Shown piece by piece: positions 34,578-41,857 of a stretch of DNA of 64,000 nucleotides. Position numbers and translations under genes: made by a program. How positions within the stretch are numbered: the stretch's first letter is position 1; every line of letters begins with the position of its first letter. The notes below the pieces were generated by a model. It was not told the DNA's origin. It searched no databases and saw only the letters and a list, made by a program, of their open reading frames with translations. Source of the DNA: Steroidobacteraceae bacterium (GTDB lineage: Bacteria; Pseudomonadota; Gammaproteobacteria; Steroidobacterales; Steroidobacteraceae); contig JANWJS010000033.1 of NCBI GenBank assembly GCA_025451845.1, positions 164,245-228,244 on the forward strand, written 5' to 3'.

Positions 34578-36730
34578 ACACGGCGGCAACCGAGTTCTAC
34601 ATCCTGGCGCCCGAGGTGCCGGTGCCGGAGCGTACCCTCGTGCTCAAGCACGATGATACGTTCGGCCTGTTCAATGACTTCGGCGACATCGCAGCCGGCG
34701 CGCGGCACGAGGAAGGGCTCTATCACGAGGGTACGCGCTTCCTTTCTCGGATGGCGCTCAAGCTCGCGGGCGGCCGGCCTCTGCTGCTCTCCTCGGCCGT
34801 GCGCCGCGACAACCTGCTGCTCGGCGTGGACCTGACCAATCCCGACATCTATCTCGGCGGTAACGTGATGCTGCCGCGCGGCTCGCTGCACATCTACCGC
34901 TCGAAGCTCATCTGGGATGCGGTGTGCTACGAGCACCTCCACGTGCGCAATTTCACGCTCAGGCCGCTCGATATCGCGCTGTCGCTCGAGTTTGCCGCCG
35001 ATTTCGCCGATATCTTCGAGATACGCGGCGAGGAGCGCCGGCAGAGAGGACAGCTGCACAAGCCGCGAGTCACCGAGGATGGGGCCGAGCTCGCCTACCA
35101 GGGACTGGACGGAGTGGCGCGGCGGACGCTGATCGAATGTCGGCCGCGGGCGCAGCGCGTCTCCGGCTCCGAGCTGCAGCTCGACGCGCACCTCGAAAGC
35201 CGGTCGGAGCAGGTGTTCGAGATCAAGGTGACCTGTGCGATCGATGTCCGCCAGCCGGCGCCGATCTCCTTCCAGTCAGCGGTTGCCCGCGCAGAACACT
35301 CCCGGGCCAGCGGGTCGAGGCTGCTCTGCGGGGTCGAGACATCCAACGACCAGTTCAATGCCTGGATGACCCGATCGGCGTCCGATCTCAACATGCTGCT
35401 CACGGAGACGAGCTCGGGTCTCTACCCTTACGCTGGAGTGCCCTGGTTCGATACGACATTCGGACGCGACGGCATCATTACGGCACTGGAGTGCATGTGG
35501 CTCGCGCCGCAGGTCGCGCGCGGCGTGCTCTCGTTTCTCGCCGCTACACAGGCGACGCGCGATGAGCCGGAACGCGACGCGGAGCCCGGCAAGATCCTGC
35601 ACGAGGCTCGCCGGGGCGAGATGGCGGCGCTCGGCGAGGTGCCTTTCGGCCGTTACTACGGCAGCGTGGATGCCACGGCGCTCTATGTGATACTCGCGGG
35701 CGCTTATTGGCGGCGCACCGACGATCTCGCATTCCTCGAGACGATCTGGCCCAACATTTGCGCGGCGATCACCTGGATCGACCGCTATGGTGATCGCGAC
35801 GGTGACGGGTTCGTCGAATACCAGAGACGCTCGCCGCACGGACTGGTGCAGCAGGGCTGGAAAGACTCGAGCGATTCCGTGTTCCATGCCGACGGCCGCA
35901 TCGCGGAGGGGCCGATCGCCCTGTGCGAGGTGCAGGCCTACACCTACGCCGCGCGGCTCGCAGCGGCGGGCCTGGCGCAGGCGCTGGGCCACGATGACAT
36001 GGCGCGGACACTGCGCGAGCAGGCACTCGCTCTGCGCGACCGCTTCCGCACGCGTTTCTGGTGTCCGGAGCTCGGCACCTATGCGCTGGCGCTCGACGGC
36101 TACAAGGAGCCTTGCCGGGTGCGCGCCTCCAACGCGGGGCATTGCCTCTTCTCCGGCATTGCCGCGCCGGAGCACTTCGCGTCCATCGCGCGCCTGTTGG
36201 GCCAGGACACCTTCTTCACCGGCTGGGGCGTGCGCACGCTCGGCGATCACGAGGTGCGCTACAACCCCATGGCATATCACAACGGCTCGGTATGGCCGCA
36301 TGACAATGCCGTGATCGCCAAAGGCCTATCTGGATCGCAAGCGAAGGATCTCGCGGTGCGGATCCTCTCGGCGCAGCTCGATGCCGCGACATACTTCGAG
36401 TCCAGCCGCCTGCCGGAGCTGTTCTGCGGCTTTCGCCGCCGCGAGGGCAAGGCGCCGACGAGCTATCCGGTGGCCTGCTCCCCGCAGGCCTGGGCGGCGG
36501 CGGCCGTCTTCGCCATGCTGCAGGCGTGTCTCGGCCTGACCATTGACGCCGCTGCGCGGCAGATCGCCTTCCGCTATCCGCGGCTGCCGCCACGGGTCGA
36601 GCGGGTGTCACTGCGCGGAGTCACTGTTGGCGACAGCTCCGTCGACCTGACGCTATATCGCTATTCCGGGGCTGTCGGTCTCAACGTCGACCGCAGGTCC
36701 GGCAAGCTGGATGTCGCCGTATTGACGTGA
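34574..36730 (+). CDS. Amylo-alpha-1,6-glucosidase/glycogen-debranching-like protein
   Basis: A 718-residue protein of the glycogen-debranching-like class. The N-terminal beta domain (about 1-260, KHDDTFGLFNDFGDI, EGLYHEGTRFLSRM) resembles GDE_N_bis. The C-terminal (alpha/alpha)6 domain contains PWFDTTFGRDGIITALECMW, the active-site-like GWKDSSDSVFHADGR and MAYHNGSVWPHDNAVIAKGL. A GTG at 34574 overlapping the GT4 stop is chosen; GTG 34559 is the alternative. No signal peptide. It likely trims or hydrolyses a glucan or a small glucoside made by the neighbouring glycosyltransferase. A true debranching activity is inferred, not shown. Confidence 0.85.
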   Translation: MNTAATEFYILAPEVPVPERTLVLKHDDTFGLFNDFGDIAAGARHEEGLYHEGTRFLSRMALKLAGGRPLLLSSAVRRDNLLLGVDLTNPDIYLGGNVMLPRGSLHIYRSKLIWDAVCYEHLHVRNFTLRPLDIALSLEFAADFADIFEIRGEERRQRGQLHKPRVTEDGAELAYQGLDGVARRTLIECRPRAQRVSGSELQLDAHLESRSEQVFEIKVTCAIDVRQPAPISFQSAVARAEHSRASGSRLLCGVETSNDQFNAWMTRSASDLNMLLTETSSGLYPYAGVPWFDTTFGRDGIITALECMWLAPQVARGVLSFLAATQATRDEPERDAEPGKILHEARRGEMAALGEVPFGRYYGSVDATALYVILAGAYWRRTDDLAFLETIWPNICAAITWIDRYGDRDGDGFVEYQRRSPHGLVQQGWKDSSDSVFHADGRIAEGPIALCEVQAYTYAARLAAAGLAQALGHDDMARTLREQALALRDRFRTRFWCPELGTYALALDGYKEPCRVRASNAGHCLFSGIAAPEHFASIARLLGQDTFFTGWGVRTLGDHEVRYNPMAYHNGSVWPHDNAVIAKGLSGSQAKDLAVRILSAQLDAATYFESSRLPELFCGFRRREGKAPTSYPVACSPQAWAAAAVFAMLQACLGLTIDAAARQIAFRYPRLPPRVERVSLRGVTVGDSSVDLTLYRYSGAVGLNVDRRSGKLDVAVLT

Positions 36731-36734
36731 TGGC

Positions 36735-36778
36735 AAAAAAACTTGCGCCGCGCGCGGGGGAAAGCGCGTCGCGGCGCA
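36735..36778 (-). terminator. Strong intrinsic terminator on the minus strand
   Basis: Reading the minus strand, TGCGCCGCG (36770-36778) pairs with CGCGGCGCA (36744-36752) as a 9-bp stem, extended by four more pairs past a bulged base. It is followed by AG and seven T (36735-36741). It terminates transcripts coming from the SPOR gene direction, 186 bases after that gene's stop. Confidence 0.85.
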
Positions 36779-36845
36779 TAAGTCGCGAACACCGGGGAAG
36801 TTGTTCGCTGTTCCAGGAAGCCGCCTTGCAAAAGGCGGCGCCTGG
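36735..36845 (-). ncRNA. Candidate structured RNA between convergent genes
   Basis: Three stable hairpins lie in a row. One is CCAGG (36813-36817)/CCTGG (36841-36845) enclosing the perfect 8-bp GCCGCCTT-GCAA-AAGGCGGC (36820-36839). The second is GCGAACA (36785-36791)/TGTTCGC (36802-36808). The third is the terminator stem. On the minus strand they end in a T-tract, the layout of a small RNA or a structured 3' untranslated region of the SPOR gene. The GCAA loop is GNRA-like only on the plus strand, so orientation is not settled. No promoter was identified. Confidence 0.4.
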
Positions 36846-36963
36846 GAGACAGGGAGCAAAGCTCGTGCCAGCCTTGATTCTTAAATCCAAACAATGACTT
36901 AACTCACTCCGACCGCCATGGAGGAGTGACGCGAATTGTCAGGTTGTGACCGACGCCCGCCGC

Positions 36964-37635
36964 TTACGGCAGCAGCAGGCACCCCCGGGAATGCTGTTGG
37001 AGTTGGCGGCAGAGCCGGCGTGCCGCGGCTTGATCCGCGACGCGCGTCTCCAGCCTGTACAGGCGCCGTCCTGACAATATGACGGGTACTGTCAGTGGAG
37101 CCAGTCCGCGAAGCTGCGGCTGGAACCTGGAGGAGAGTTGATTCCATGCGCTGTAGGCGTTGTCGGCGCTGCTGAAGGCGCCGAGTTGTACCGCGGATCC
37201 TGCCGCGTTCGCGCTCACGCGCGGCCCGGGGGCGGGCACCGGAGCGGAAGTGAGCGGTATCACCGCAGCCCCACCCTGTTGCGGCTGCACCGCAAACGGC
37301 GGTTGCGCCGCGAGTGAGCGGCTCTCCATCCTGATGCGAGCGTCTTGAGACCACGAGCCGTTCGGGTATTTCGCCAGGTAGTCCTGATAGGCGGCCGCGG
37401 TGTTCGTGCGCGCCGCCTGCTGCCAGAGGGCTTCTTCGGTGAGCTGCGCGATACGCTGGCGCGCGACGCCGGCCAGCTCGCTGCCGGGATGTCGCGCGAC
37501 GAAAACCCCATAGGCCTGGGCCGTGCCGGCCTGCTGTGCCGCCTGCCAATCGAGCTGAGCGCGGCTGCAGCCGACAAGCAGGGTCAAGACGGCCGCGGCT
37601 GCAATCGGACCTGCCGCACGGTACGTGAATCTCAT
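36964..37635 (-). CDS. SPOR-domain lipoprotein
   Basis: A 223-residue envelope lipoprotein. The signal peptide ends in the lipobox LLVGC at about residues 19-23. A helical middle part (residues 25-105) with two TPR-like units (QAYGVFVARHPGSELAGVARQRI, AAYQDYLAKYPNGSWSQDARIRM) leads through a Pro/Ala linker to a C-terminal SPOR domain (VQLGAFSSADNAYSAWNQLS, YRLETRVADQAAARRLCRQL). SPOR domains bind denuded glycan strands at septa. The ATG at 37635 is preferred to the GTG two codons earlier. It is divergent from a bactofilin, fitting a role in cell-wall organisation. Confidence 0.85.
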   Translation of the reverse strand: MRFTYRAAGPIAAAAVLTLLVGCSRAQLDWQAAQQAGTAQAYGVFVARHPGSELAGVARQRIAQLTEEALWQQAARTNTAAAYQDYLAKYPNGSWSQDARIRMESRSLAAQPPFAVQPQQGGAAVIPLTSAPVPAPGPRVSANAAGSAVQLGAFSSADNAYSAWNQLSSRFQPQLRGLAPLTVPVILSGRRLYRLETRVADQAAARRLCRQLQQHSRGCLLLP

Positions 37636-37660
37636 CGGCACCCCCGGTGGAGCTTGCCCC

Positions 37661-37666
37661 TATTAT
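37661..37666 (+). promoter_or_regulatory. TATTAT nine bases before the bactofilin start
   Basis: TATTAT at 37661-37666 is separated from ATG 37676 by nine bases, so the 5' leader would be only about 2-3 nt long. No clear -35 element is seen. Confidence 0.35.
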
Positions 37667-37675
37667 GGTTAAACC

Positions 37676-38089
37676 ATGACCGAAACGCGCAAGCGCCGAC
37701 TGCTGGACCGGATGGGAGTCGCGCCGACCTATGTGGCGGCGGGCTGCCGGCTGACCGGGGACCTCGAGACGGAGGGACCGCTGCTCCTTTGCGGATCGGT
37801 TCGGGGCGACGGCCGGGTGGGCGGTGCGCTCAGCCTCACCGTGGAAGCGCACTGGGAAGGGGAAGTGCATGCAGCGGCCGCTGTCGTCGCAGGAAGATTC
37901 TCCGGACGGCTGGTGATCGCGGGGAAGCTCGAGATCGGCTCGTCAGCCGTGATCCATGCCGCCATCGTCGCGCACGCCGTTGCAATTGCGCGCGGCGCGG
38001 TCGTTGACGGGGATATGACCGTTACGGGAGGACAGCCGGTCGTGCACTTCGACGAGAAGCGCCATCCCGGCCACGAAACGAATCGCTAG
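37676..38089 (+). CDS. Bactofilin family polymer-forming protein
   Basis: A 137-residue bactofilin (DUF583). A short basic N-terminus precedes a right-handed beta-helix core of hydrophobic-Gly repeats: GCRLTGDLETEGPLLLCGSVRGDGRVGG, GRLVIAGKLEIGSSAVIHAAIVAHAVAIARGAVVDGDM. Bactofilins polymerise without nucleotides and scaffold cell-wall enzymes or appendages. It is divergent from a SPOR lipoprotein, a sensible partner for peptidoglycan localisation. No M23 peptidase, the frequent bactofilin neighbour, is nearby. The stop overlaps the convergent YheT-like gene by 4 bp. Confidence 0.9.
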   Translation: MTETRKRRLLDRMGVAPTYVAAGCRLTGDLETEGPLLLCGSVRGDGRVGGALSLTVEAHWEGEVHAAAAVVAGRFSGRLVIAGKLEIGSSAVIHAAIVAHAVAIARGAVVDGDMTVTGGQPVVHFDEKRHPGHETNR

Positions 38090-39228
38090 ATCCCGGTCGG
38101 CACGGGGTCGACCTCTAGCTGCTCGGCGCCGACGCTGAGCTCGGCGGCGACGCGCCGCTCCACCCACGTGGGACCCGTCAGCCGGTCAAGAAATCCGCAG
38201 TGCCCACCGAATCGCGTGACTACGACGCGCAGCGCCGGCGTGCGCGCCAGCCGCTCGAGTGCTCCGGCGGGAATGATGGGATCGTCGAGCGATGTGACGA
38301 TGGTGGTCGGCACCGCGAGTGCGGCCAGCCGCCGGCCGGTGATCGCGTAACCTTCGAGATACTCCTCCAGGCTGCCGAAATGCGTGAAACGGCCGACGAG
38401 CTCCGCCGTGAGGCGCCGCAGGTCGCGCACACTGCGCAGCTCGGCGAAGTCGTAATGAGCGGGCCACGCAGCCTGCTTCTTCAGCAGCGAGCGCCACCAC
38501 TTGCGCACGAAGTAGAGCGGGTAACCGACGAAGCCGCTCTCCAAGGCGCGCAGCGTATCGCTTGGATCCAACACGGGCGAGACTGCGATGATCCGCGCGA
38601 GGTCGAGACCTGCCGCGACCGCCTCGGCGCCGACGCGCAGCATGAAATTGCCGCCGAGCGAGAAGCCCACCAGCCGCAGCGGCCGCGCCAGGGTGGACTG
38701 CACCGCGCGTATGGCGCCGACCACTTCCGGGAGCAGGCAAGAGTGGAAGAGGTCCCGGTTGAGATGGTGGGTGGCGCCGTGATCGCGCAGGTTGAGCCGC
38801 AGCACATCGAATCCCTCGTCGAAGAGCTGCTGCCCCAACGAGAGAACATACAGCGAGTCCGCGCTCCCCTCCCAGCCGTGCAGCAGCACGACGGGGGTCC
38901 GGTGCCCTGGATCGGGCGAGGAACGGAAGCATTGCAGGCGCACGCCGTCGCCGCACTCGAGCAACATCTCGCGCTGGGCCGCGACCAGCGGCGCGGCGCG
39001 GCGCGCAATGGGCCCACGCCGCGCGGCCGTGCTGGCGAGCATGGATTGCAGATGGCGGTTGCGCAGCCATGCCGGGGGGCGGAAGTCCTCCGCAGGCGTC
39101 GCCCAGGCCGGGATCGGATTCGCGGCGCGCGCCGGTTCCGCCGCGGATCCCGAGCCGGCAGCAGTAGGCCAGGAGCTCAGCGCACCAGAATCTCGACTCG
39201 ATTGTTGGCCTTGCCGGCTCGGTTCCAT
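38086..39228 (-). CDS. Alpha/beta hydrolase, YheT/ABHD1-3 family
   Basis: A 380-residue hydrolase. It shows FRPPAWLRNRHLQSMLAS (family N-terminus), VVLLHGWEGSADS, VLRLNLRDHGATHHLN, the nucleophile elbow LVGFSLGGNFML, a lid with GYPLYFVRKWW, Asp in SLDDPIIP and His in RFGGHCGFLD. The family hydrolyses esters or lipids in the cytoplasm. No other in-frame start was seen after 39228, so the gene overlaps the end of the upstream response-regulator gene by 52 bp and has an extra, poorly conserved N-terminal stretch of about 40 residues. Confidence 0.9.
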   Translation of the reverse strand: MEPSRQGQQSSRDSGALSSWPTAAGSGSAAEPARAANPIPAWATPAEDFRPPAWLRNRHLQSMLASTAARRGPIARRAAPLVAAQREMLLECGDGVRLQCFRSSPDPGHRTPVVLLHGWEGSADSLYVLSLGQQLFDEGFDVLRLNLRDHGATHHLNRDLFHSCLLPEVVGAIRAVQSTLARPLRLVGFSLGGNFMLRVGAEAVAAGLDLARIIAVSPVLDPSDTLRALESGFVGYPLYFVRKWWRSLLKKQAAWPAHYDFAELRSVRDLRRLTAELVGRFTHFGSLEEYLEGYAITGRRLAALAVPTTIVTSLDDPIIPAGALERLARTPALRVVVTRFGGHCGFLDRLTGPTWVERRVAAELSVGAEQLEVDPVPTGI

Positions 39229-40451
39229 TCGCCTGCCGTCAGCTCGTCGGTTACTGGAGGGTAGGGTGTTCGCAGGTTCGCAGGATCGCCTACGGAGGTC
39301 TCAACGTCCAGCGCGCCATGCGTTGAGTCGCGGATCCCGGCGATGAGATTGGCGAGCGCCAGCGGCATGCGCTGCGCCGGCGGCAGGCCGTCATCGGCGG
39401 GGTTGCCGACGACGTCGCACTGTGCAAACGGCGCCTTGTCCGGAGCCAGGGAATACCCATCCACCGGGTCGCCCTTCAGGCAGAAGCGGCCGGCGAAAGT
39501 GCGGATCTGCACCACACCGGTGAGGTGATCCGTCACCAGCCGGTCCAGCGTTTGCCGGATCACCTCGAGGCGGGAGCCGCCCAGGGCTTCGGCGCCATAC
39601 GGCACCCGAAGCACGAGCGGCCTCGGGGCGGCTTGCGGCGAGATGCCGGGCGCCGCAGTGGCCGCCACCGTCGCCGGCACAGCCGCCGGCGCCGCTACAG
39701 GCCGCGCGGCAACGGCCTGCCGCAGCACTGCCAGCTCCGCGCGTGCCGCCTGCAATCGGGTGTAGTTGACCCACCAGAAGCCCGCTGCGACGAGCGCCAG
39801 AGCGCACGCAATGATGGCCGCGACAGCCGGCCAGCCCGCGCCGCGTGAGCTTGCCCCAGGAGGCAGGAGCTCGCGGATCTCCGCGGTGATGCGGTCCGTC
39901 TGCGCCTCGAGGCTCGCATGGAGCCAACGGCGCAGGGTCGGGAGCGAGTCCGGCTGCCCAAGCTCCCCGTCCGCGCCCGCCATGGCCGCTGCAGCGTGCG
40001 CGTGGGCCTCTTCCCGGGCGGCATGCGGCATGATCGCTTCGAGCGGCTTGAAAGTCGTCTGTTCCGCGTTGCGGCGGTCGGCGATCAGATGCAGCTGGTA
40101 CAGCACCTTCGAGACGTCGGCCGGGTGGATCTGCTTCGGCAACACGCCGACAGCGCCCAACGCGCGGGCCTGTCCCAGGTAGACCTCTCCCTCCTGGGAC
40201 GTGTACATCATGATGGGAATGGTGGCGGTGCGGGAATCGTTCTTGATGGCCCTGACCGCCTGGAAGCCGTCCATGCCCGGCATCATGTGATCCATGAAGA
40301 TGACGTCCGGCCGCCGGCTCGCCAGATAGCCGATGGCCGCCTCGGCGCTCTCGACGCTGTCGACCTCGATGTCGTGCTTTTCGAGGATGCGCGCGAGGAA
40401 GAGACGCGCCGACCTCGAGTCGTCGACGATCAAGGCCCGCTTCTGCGCCAT
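39177..40451 (-). CDS. Membrane-spanning response regulator with periplasmic OmpA-like C-terminus
   Basis: A 424-residue fusion. Residues 1-125 are a complete CheY-like receiver (Asp10-Asp11, phosphoacceptor Asp54 in IFMDHMMPGMDG, Thr84, Lys106). A helical linker leads to one transmembrane helix at about 208-229 (AVAAIIACALALVAAGFWW). The rest (about 235-424) should be periplasmic: a Pro/Ala stretch, Cys324 and Cys345, and an OmpA/MotB-like ending (LVLRVPYGAEAL, AQRMPLALANLIAGIRD, KANNRVEILV). There is no DNA-binding or enzymatic output domain. It may couple cytoplasmic phosphorylation to peptidoglycan or envelope contact. The OmpA assignment is tentative. Confidence 0.8.
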   Translation of the reverse strand: MAQKRALIVDDSRSARLFLARILEKHDIEVDSVESAEAAIGYLASRRPDVIFMDHMMPGMDGFQAVRAIKNDSRTATIPIMMYTSQEGEVYLGQARALGAVGVLPKQIHPADVSKVLYQLHLIADRRNAEQTTFKPLEAIMPHAAREEAHAHAAAAMAGADGELGQPDSLPTLRRWLHASLEAQTDRITAEIRELLPPGASSRGAGWPAVAAIIACALALVAAGFWWVNYTRLQAARAELAVLRQAVAARPVAAPAAVPATVAATAAPGISPQAAPRPLVLRVPYGAEALGGSRLEVIRQTLDRLVTDHLTGVVQIRTFAGRFCLKGDPVDGYSLAPDKAPFAQCDVVGNPADDGLPPAQRMPLALANLIAGIRDSTHGALDVETSVGDPANLRTPYPPVTDELTAGEWNRAGKANNRVEILVR

Positions 40452-40530
40452 GCGCGAGAGTCTTACATGCGCTGAGCACGGGATTCAACCGGATTTGCGG
40501 AGTGCCGCTCTTGTCGGCGTTCAGCGCCGC

Positions 40531-41721
40531 TCAACGGACAGGGTTCGCCCGCAGGGCAACCCCGTTGAAGCCTGCGCGCAGCGCATGATAAAGATCAGCG
40601 AGACGGCCTGCCATTGCGGCGGAAGACCACGCGCGGGCGTACGGCCGTCCCTGCTGCGAGAGCGCGCTCGCCACGCCAGGATCTGTCAGGACACGAGCCA
40701 CCGCCGCCGCGAACGGCGCGATCCGCTCCTCGACGACCAGAGCCCCGCAGCCCGGAAGCAGGATCGAGCGTGTGCCGAGCTCTGCCGTGGAAACGATGGG
40801 TGCGCCCTGCGCCATCGCCTCGAGAAGTACCAGCCCCTGGGTCTCCGTGCGGGATGCGAACACGAAGACCGACGCTGCCGCGTAGCAGTCCAGGAGCGTC
40901 GTGTCGCGGTCGAGATAGCCCGCAAAGTGAACATCGCTCTCGAGGCCGAGCGCGGCCACGAGCCGTCGCAGCGATTCGCGGGCCGGCCCCTCGCCCGCGA
41001 TGACGAGCATTGCGCGCGGTACCGCCTCGCGCACCCGCACGAACATGCGCACCAGGAACTCGATGTTCTTCTCGTGCGCCACTCGGCCGATGTAGGTCAC
41101 CAGCGGCCGCTCGGCCGGCAGACCCGCGCTCAGCCGGAACCGGCGACCGTCGCCAGGCGCGAAACGGTCGGCGGCCAGACCCGTAGGGATGACATGCACA
41201 GGCGTCCTGATGCCGTACTGCAACAGCGAATCTCGCAGCGGCTCCGACGGCGCGATCAGGGCCTGCACGCCACGACACTGGGAGCGAGTCAGCGCGCGTG
41301 CGCATGCTCGTCCCACGGCGCGTGGCAGCGCGGGAACGTAGTGGTGCACGTACTCCTCGAAAAAAGTGTGGTAGGTCTCAATGCACGGTATGCCCCATCG
41401 CTTGGCAAACCGGGTCCCGGCATAGTGCGCCAGGAAGGGCGTCTGGATATGGATGAGATCAAACTCCGGCGGCCGCGCAGCCTCGATCGCACGCCCGAGC
41501 GCGCCCCACCGTAACCGTCGATCTTCGGGGTCCTGGGGAACGCATCCGGCGGATACGCGCATGACTCCGTGCTCTGCAGCTTGCAGTTGTCCTTCGTACT
41601 CGGGGGCGATCAGCAGTGTCTCGACACCGCGGCGCGACAGATCCTCCCGAAAGGTCCGGATAGAGGTGGAGACGCCGTTGACCCTGGGAAAATAAACGTC
41701 AGAGATGAAAAGGATGCGCAC
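40531..41721 (-). CDS. Glycosyltransferase family 4
   Basis: A 396-residue GT4. It begins (GTG start) RILFISDVYFPRVNGVSTSIRTFREDL, an N-terminus typical of alpha-mannosyl/glucosyl lipid-type transferases such as MgtA. The C-terminal domain has LVTYIGRVAHEKNIEFLVRMF, VIAGEGPARESLRRL and the catalytic SRTETQGLVLLEAMAQGAPIV. Likely a membrane-associated lipid or polysaccharide glycosyltransferase. It is upstream of the membrane response regulator on the same strand (about 80 bp) and divergent from the YdbH-like gene. Confidence 0.9.
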   Translation of the reverse strand: MRILFISDVYFPRVNGVSTSIRTFREDLSRRGVETLLIAPEYEGQLQAAEHGVMRVSAGCVPQDPEDRRLRWGALGRAIEAARPPEFDLIHIQTPFLAHYAGTRFAKRWGIPCIETYHTFFEEYVHHYVPALPRAVGRACARALTRSQCRGVQALIAPSEPLRDSLLQYGIRTPVHVIPTGLAADRFAPGDGRRFRLSAGLPAERPLVTYIGRVAHEKNIEFLVRMFVRVREAVPRAMLVIAGEGPARESLRRLVAALGLESDVHFAGYLDRDTTLLDCYAAASVFVFASRTETQGLVLLEAMAQGAPIVSTAELGTRSILLPGCGALVVEERIAPFAAAVARVLTDPGVASALSQQGRPYARAWSSAAMAGRLADLYHALRAGFNGVALRANPVR

Positions 41722-41857
41722 GAAATACCCGGTCTTAGCAACTCAGCGACAGGCCCAAGGTGGCATGGCAAGATCGATCTCGGGCGCTTCCGGCATAAGT
41801 TCTCTCCGGAAAGCATAGGCTGCCGGAGGAAAGCGTCGGAGCGATGACGGGAATGTG

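Noticed and set aside
36852..36864. GGGAGCAAAGCTC resembling part of a c-di-GMP-I riboswitch
   Set aside because: Only a short stretch is similar; the other conserved parts of the aptamer are missing, and the segment lies between two gene ends rather than in a leader.
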